The translations under genes and the position numbers were made by a program. This document shows, piece after piece, positions 59,556 through 64,000 of a stretch of 64,000 nt of DNA. The notes beneath the pieces are model-generated. The model searched no databases, was not told the origin of the DNA, and worked only from the letters and a program-made list of their open reading frames with translations. Source of the stretch: Halolamina pelagica (lineage in GTDB: Archaea > Halobacteriota > Halobacteria > Halobacteriales > Haloferacaceae); contig NZ_LGUC01000001.1 in NCBI RefSeq assembly GCF_001307315.1, positions 2,356,001 to 2,420,000 on the forward strand, read 5' to 3'. Numbering within the stretch: position 1 is the stretch's first letter; each line of letters starts with the position of its first letter.

Positions 59556-60376
59556 ATGAGTTCGAATTTACTCGGCGAGGAAATCGAGGATATCCTCCGG
59601 GAGAGCTTCGAAAACGCCGGCGACGAACTCCTGTTCGTCGATCCGTCGGCGGAAGCGATCGAAGCGCTGATCGCACTCGGCACCGAGTTCGAGGGCGAGC
59701 TCCCGACGGTGAAGGTACTAGCGGACGAACGCATGCTGAAAGACGTGATGGACGACTTCCTCGTCGCGAGCAACGCCGCCGACCTGGTCGAGGCTGGCAG
59801 CCTCGAGCTCCGGAACCTCGACGAGGAAACCGACAACGCGCTGCTGGTGACCGAGGATCGCACCGTCGCGATCGTCACCGCGGGCGACGCCGTCGCGGGG
59901 CTGGCGACCGACGACGAGGAGTTCGTCGCACTCGCCCACGACAACTACAGCGAGCGCTTCGATGCGGCCGAGACGTACAACCTCCGGACCCCGCGATCTC
60001 GCGCGTCCGTGAGACGATGGCGGCCGATATCGGCGATCAGTCCCGCGAGGACTTCGACACCGTGTTGAGCTCGCTCGAGACCGCCCGCGGCGACGGCGAC
60101 GGGCTCGACGAGGTGACCATCTCGCTGCTGGTCGCCGCCAAGAACGACGTGCTGCTCTACGACATCAGCAAGTGGGGCGAGGACGTAGGGATCGCCTCGA
60201 AAGCGACGTTCTCCCGGACGAAGACCCGACTCGAGGAGCTCGGTCTGATCGACACCGAGAAGGTGCCCATCGACGTTGGCCGCCCGCGCCTGCGCCTGAA
60301 GCTGGGCGACGAGCGACTCCACGGCGCCGACGCCGAGGAGCTCGCGAGCGTCGCCCAGTCGATGATCGCCAGCTAA
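59556..60376 (+). CDS. tbsP: Transcriptional regulator TbsP-like (one-base frameshift)
   Basis: A 273-residue protein after restoring one base in the cccc run at 59989-59992. The N-terminal domain reads MSSNLLGEEIEDIL, VKVLADERMLKDVMDDFLVASNAADL; the C-terminal part is a winged helix with DISKWGEDVGIASKATFSRTKTRLEELGLIDTEKV. This matches the haloarchaeal DUF5821/TbsP family. TbsP works with TrmB to control gluconeogenic genes in Haloferax. The identification is from memory of the family. Confidence 0.78.
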
Positions 60377-60421
60377 GCCGGCACCCGTTCCTTTTTGCGA
60401 CGGGCGCTCCCTGCCCCACAC

Positions 60422-62136
60422 ATGGATATCGGACTCGTCGGGAGCGGCCCCGCCGCCGAGGCGATCGAGGCGGCGATGGCCGACCTCGACGCCCACATCG
60501 TCGACATCGGCAACGACGACTTCGCGGAGGTCGGGCTCTGTTTCGTCGTCGGCGCCGCCGGCGCGGACGCCTTCGGCACCGCCGCCGACAGCGCGCTCGA
60601 TCGCTGGGTCGCCGTCGAGATCGGCGGCGTCGCCGGTCACACGATCGACCGGGTCGACGCCGCAGTGTCAGTGTTCTCCCCGGAGGCCGGCTGTTACCGC
60701 TGTCTCGAACAGCGGGTCGCCGCCACGACCGAGTCAAGCGACGAGAGCCCCTCCGCCCCGACGAGCGCCGTGCGATACGCGGGGGCACTGGCCGGGCGTC
60801 GGGCGACGCGGGTTCTCACCGGCGAGCGGTTGGGCGGGACGGTCGTGGAGGTCGGCGACGGCGCCGATACCCACCGCCGGTTCCAGCCGGTACCGTACTG
60901 TGGCTGTTCGCCCGGCCGCGACCGCACGCTCTCGCTGGCGTCCGCGGAGACGAGCCTCGACGACGCGGTCACCCGCGCCGAGGCGGCCGTCGACGGCCGC
61001 GTGGGGATGATCGAGCAGGTGGGCGAACAGGCGTCGTTCCCGCTGCCGTACTACCTCGCCGCGATCGCTGGGACCGAGGGGTTCTCCGACGCCGGCGCCG
61101 CCCCCTACGCCGCCGGCGCGGCCGTCGACTGGAACGAGGCGTACATGAAGGCGCTAGGGGAGGGGCTGGAGCGCTACGCCGCCGGCGTGTATCGCACCGC
61201 CGAGTTCCGCCGTGGGCCCGCGACGGCGCTCGACGACGCCGTCTTCCCGACCCGGTTCGTCACCACGGACGAGTTCGACCCGGACCCGAGCGCCGAGCGG
61301 CCGTGGGTGCCCGGCCTGGATCTAGCCAGCGAGGAGGGGGTGTGGCTCCCCGCAGAGGTCGTCCAGTACCCCCCGCCCGAGCGGCGTATCAAGCCGCCGA
61401 TCACCACCGGGCTCGGCCTCGGTAGCTCGACCGTCGAAGCCGTAATCTCGGGCCTCTCGGAGGTGATCGAGCGCGACGCGACGATGCTCGGGTGGTACTC
61501 CGACTACGAACCGCTCGGCCTGTCAGTCGCCGACGACCGCTTTTGCGACCTCGAAAAGCGCGCCGCGGGCGAGGGGCTCTCGGTCTCGGTGACGCTGCTC
61601 ACGCAGGATATCGACGTACCGGTCGTCGCCGCGACGGTCCACCGCGACGAGGGCGACTGGCCGCGGTTCGCCGCCGGGTCGGGCGCCGCGCTCGATCCCG
61701 TCGATGCCGCCACCGGCGCACTCGCGGAGGCGCTGCAGAACTGGACCGAACTCCGAGACATGGGTCCCGAGCAGGCGAACCAGGAGGGCGGCGCCATCGG
61801 CGAGTACGCCGACTTCCCGGCCCGGGCCCGGGAGCTCACCCACCCTGAGACGACCGTGCCGGCCGACTCGGTCGCCGACGACGCGGCGGGGCTGTCGGGC
61901 GAGGCCGCGCTCGACGCGCTGGTCGACCGCGTCGACGACACCGGGCTCACCCCTACGCCGCCCGGACGACGACTCGCGACGTGGCCGCCCTGGGGTTCGA
62001 AGGCGTTCGCGTGGTGATCCCGGAGGCCCAGCCCCTCTTTACCGGCGAGCCGTTCTTCGGCGACCGACTGGACCGCGTGGCGGCGTCGATGGGATTCGAG
62101 GCGAAGCCGGGGCGGGCGTACCACCCGTTCCCGTAA
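60422..62136 (+). CDS. YcaO-domain protein with N-terminal E1-like zinc domain (one-base frameshift)
   Basis: A 571-residue protein after restoring one base in the cccc run at 61950-61953. Residues 1-160 form a Rossmann-like part (MDIGLVGSGPAAEAIEAAM) with CYRC and CGC cysteines suited to zinc, like the cyclodehydratase partner domains. The YcaO domain follows with LGEGLERYAAGVYR, GLGLGSSTVEAVISGLSEVIERD, and the Pro-containing C-terminal end YHPFP typical of cyclodehydratases. YcaO enzymes activate peptide backbones with ATP to make azolines or thioamides. No precursor peptide gene is next to it. It follows tbsP by 45 bases. Confidence 0.82.
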
Positions 62137-62138
62137 CC

Positions 62139-62200
62139 AACCACGGCGCGCGACCTGTCGCGCGCTCCGCCGCGCGGCTACGGAGCGTGGTGCCGTGGTT
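62139..62200. other. Three-way-junction structured element
   Basis: Outer arms aaccacggc (62139-62147) and gccgtggtt (62192-62200) pair over 9 bp. Inside are two more perfect 6-bp hairpins: gcgcga/tcgcgc (62148-62163) and gctccg/cggagc (62164-62186), followed by a 5-base single strand. It lies between the convergent YcaO and amidohydrolase genes. It could be a two-way terminator or a small RNA. Confidence 0.6.
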
Positions 62201-62294
62201 GTGTGTAAAGAGACGTACTGCTCATGACCTGCCGCGCGCTCTACCGCCCGACAACGGAGCAAAATGCCGTGTTAATGTGTCACCCGAAGGATCG

Positions 62295-63314
62295 CTATAG
62301 CATCACGCCCTTTACGTCACCCTCGCCGGCCCGTCGAACTACCGCTCGCACGGGATCCTCGGCGCCGGCGAGGTTGTCCGAGTCACCGTCGAGCGTGAGC
62401 AGTTTGGCCGGTCGCCCTTCCTCGATCAGCCCGTACTCCTTCCCCGCGAGTTCGGCGCCGTTGTGAGTCGCCATCCGGAGCACCTCGGTCGCGCTCACGT
62501 CGGCGAGCTTGGCGGCGAACTCCATCTCCCGGAACATCGACGGCGAGTTGAGCATCACGTTGTCCGTGCCGAGCGCGACGGTCGTCCGCTCGACCAGTTC
62601 GCGGATCGGCGCCACGCCGACGTCGGTTACGAGGTTCGATCTGGGGCAGACGACGACCGGCAGCTGCTCGTTCTCGATCCGGTCGAGGTGTTCGTCTCTG
62701 GGGTGGACGACGTGGATCAGGAACGCCGGATCGAGATCCATCGCGGGTGTGAGATCGTGGGGATCGCGCTCACCGGCGTGGATGGCGAACGGTTTGCCCG
62801 CCTCGCGGCAGGCCTCGCGGAGATCGCCGAACTCGCCGTCGCGGGCGCCGCTGGCGCCGAACCCGTCGGCGGCACGCATCGCCGCGGCGCTCTCGCGGCC
62901 GAAGATCACGGGGTCGATGCGGCGGTCGGCCAGCGCGTCCCGGATCGCGTCGACGCCCTCCACGCCGCCCTCGCGGAACTCCAGGAACGCCGCGGTGCCG
63001 GAGTCCTCCATGAACTGGAGGCTGCGAGCCATCGCCCGCACCTTCTCCTCGCGGCTGGCCTGCCGGAGCAGGCGGTGTTTGAGCCCGTCCGGCGGCGCGA
63101 CGAGTTCGTCCAGCGAGAGGCCGCCGCCGGCCTCCTTCGCGATCGAGTCGCCGATGTGGGTGTGCGCGTTGACGAACGCCGGGAGCACGATGTCGGTCGA
63201 GTCGGTCGCCGTCTCCTCGACGGCGGCGATCTCGCCGTCCTCGACGACGACGCGGCCCTCGGCGGGGTCGAACGACTCGCCCCGGAGGATCGTCCCTTCG
63301 AGCGTGGTAGCCAT
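62295..63314 (-). CDS. Amidohydrolase (chlorohydrolase/cytosine-deaminase-like)
   Basis: A 339-residue metal-dependent hydrolase. The first strands hold VLPAFVNAHTHIGDS (metal His pair), then PFAIHAGE, FLIHVVHPRDEH, and the metal Asp in VALGTDNVMLNSPSM; a C-terminal small beta domain ends GRPAKLLTLDGD. This order fits the cytosine deaminase/chlorohydrolase group. The substrate is unknown. The ATG at 63314 avoids an upstream basic stretch in frame. Confidence 0.82.
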   Translation of the reverse strand: MATTLEGTILRGESFDPAEGRVVVEDGEIAAVEETATDSTDIVLPAFVNAHTHIGDSIAKEAGGGLSLDELVAPPDGLKHRLLRQASREEKVRAMARSLQFMEDSGTAAFLEFREGGVEGVDAIRDALADRRIDPVIFGRESAAAMRAADGFGASGARDGEFGDLREACREAGKPFAIHAGERDPHDLTPAMDLDPAFLIHVVHPRDEHLDRIENEQLPVVVCPRSNLVTDVGVAPIRELVERTTVALGTDNVMLNSPSMFREMEFAAKLADVSATEVLRMATHNGAELAGKEYGLIEEGRPAKLLTLDGDSDNLAGAEDPVRAVVRRAGEGDVKGVML

Positions 63315-63504
63315 AGGCGAGCGTGGGGTCCGGGGGCCCATGAACGCGACGCCACGCGGTCGGCGCCCGGGGGCGAAGGGTAACGGCCTTCCGGACAGGG
63401 CGGCTACGGTCAGGTGGCCGATGACGACGGCACCGGGCCGAGCCGGACTCGGCATCCGGCGACGACGAGCCCTATGAGTGCCGAGGCCGACCGATTACCG
63501 ACCC

Positions 63505-64000
63505 TTAGACAGGGGCGTTGAGGGCGCCGAAGAACACCTGCCAGGCGAGCAGTGACTTCGCGACGAGGCTGAGGACGATGTAGGTCTTCTCGCCGAACAG
63601 GTAGTCCTGCCACTTCCAACTCTCACGGTACTGCAGCACCATGTTGATCGCGAACAGGTTGAAGAACACGAACAAGCTGGCGTAGATCGCCAGCACGAAG
63701 TCCGGCGGGCCGCCGCCGTCGCTCCCGAGTACGGTGGCCACGATGGTGATGGCGATGACGACCCAGGGGACGAGGCCCGCAAAGGAGCCGATAACGTAGG
63801 CCGTCCAGTCGGTCGTCCCCGTGGTCTGGTTGTGCAGCTCCATCATGAGCCCCATCAGGTTCATCACGGCGACGAGCGAGAACAGCGCCAGGAGGGTCCC
63901 GAGGTCCCAGACGCCCGCGAGCATCGCGATGACGACGATCATCACCGACGCGCTGATCGAGTACTCGTACCAGCGATACGGGTTCATCCCGCGTTCCAGA
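63505..64000 (-). CDS. Heliorhodopsin, C-terminal part; gene continues beyond the window
   Basis: The frame is open to the right edge, so the N-terminus lies outside; about 164 residues with five helices (TM3-TM7) are seen. The segment WYEYSISASVMIV holds the TM3 Glu expected as counterion, and the last helix YIVLSLVAKSLLAWQVFFG holds the retinal Lys in the heliorhodopsin form VAKS. Heliorhodopsins bind retinal, lie inverted in the membrane, and have slow photocycles without ion pumping. The gene is 190 bases from the amidohydrolase, on the same strand. No retinal synthesis gene is in the window. Confidence 0.88.
   Translation of the reverse strand, partial: LERGMNPYRWYEYSISASVMIVVIAMLAGVWDLGTLLALFSLVAVMNLMGLMMELHNQTTGTTDWTAYVIGSFAGLVPWVVIAITIVATVLGSDGGGPPDFVLAIYASLFVFFNLFAINMVLQYRESWKWQDYLFGEKTYIVLSLVAKSLLAWQVFFGALNAPV

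Overview
The window is chromosomal DNA of a halophilic archaeon (class Halobacteria). It is very GC-rich, its predicted proteins are strongly acidic, and many genes start on or just after a TATA box about 28 bases upstream (leaderless transcripts). It carries archaeal TBP, a proteasome beta subunit with a propeptide, an ATP-dependent DNA ligase, a SAMP-type ubiquitin-like protein and a haloarchaeal 16S-tRNA-Ala-23S-5S operon. I cannot assign a genus.

Layout. 1-3.2 kb: end of a ferritin-like gene, a winged-helix regulator and three membrane proteins. 3.2-7.4 kb: a phosphoesterase and a minus-strand heme-copper oxidase operon (subunit II, a I+III fusion, subunit IV). 7.6-11.3 kb: aldehyde ferredoxin oxidoreductase facing a SAMP/MoaD-like protein, then a TGS GTPase. 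12.3-17.3 kb: the rRNA operon on the minus strand with its processing stems, divergent from tbp. 18-28 kb: erythromycin-esterase-like enzyme, XPB-like helicase with a clamp-loader-like partner, tRNA-Tyr, transporters, small conserved haloarchaeal proteins and psmB. 28-33 kb: a GCS-like ligase, DNA ligase, an MBL hydrolase, a winged-helix regulator and a nucleotide-sugar epimerase. 34-35 kb: a Doc-type toxin module that seems to have inserted at the 5' end of an RNase H-like gene. 36-49 kb: polymer-forming protein, a second TGS GTPase, MutY, AspS, an RND exporter, an aminotransferase, MgtC and AI-2E family proteins. 49-57 kb: PadR regulator, a structured intergenic element, DUF1028 protein, UspA, FolD, a histidine kinase and GlyA. 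57-62 kb: a CHAT (caspase-like) protein with a small membrane protein, the regulator TbsP and a YcaO protein. 62-64 kb: an amidohydrolase and the 3' part of a heliorhodopsin gene that runs off the window.

Sequence quality. Thirteen genes are broken by fifteen single missing bases, each in a short run of G or C. In every case adding one base restores a full-length, family-typical protein. I read these as base-calling errors, not decay, and annotate the restored genes.

How the genes work together: respiration (cox), tungsten/molybdenum-type redox chemistry (AOR plus the SAMP protein), one-carbon metabolism (GlyA/FolD), DNA repair (LigA, MutY, XPB-like), and core transcription, translation and proteolysis (tbp, rRNA, aspS, psmB). 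The accessory features most worth attention are the heliorhodopsin, the CHAT protein with its small membrane neighbour, the Doc insertion with a gene-start remnant, and two highly structured intergenic elements.
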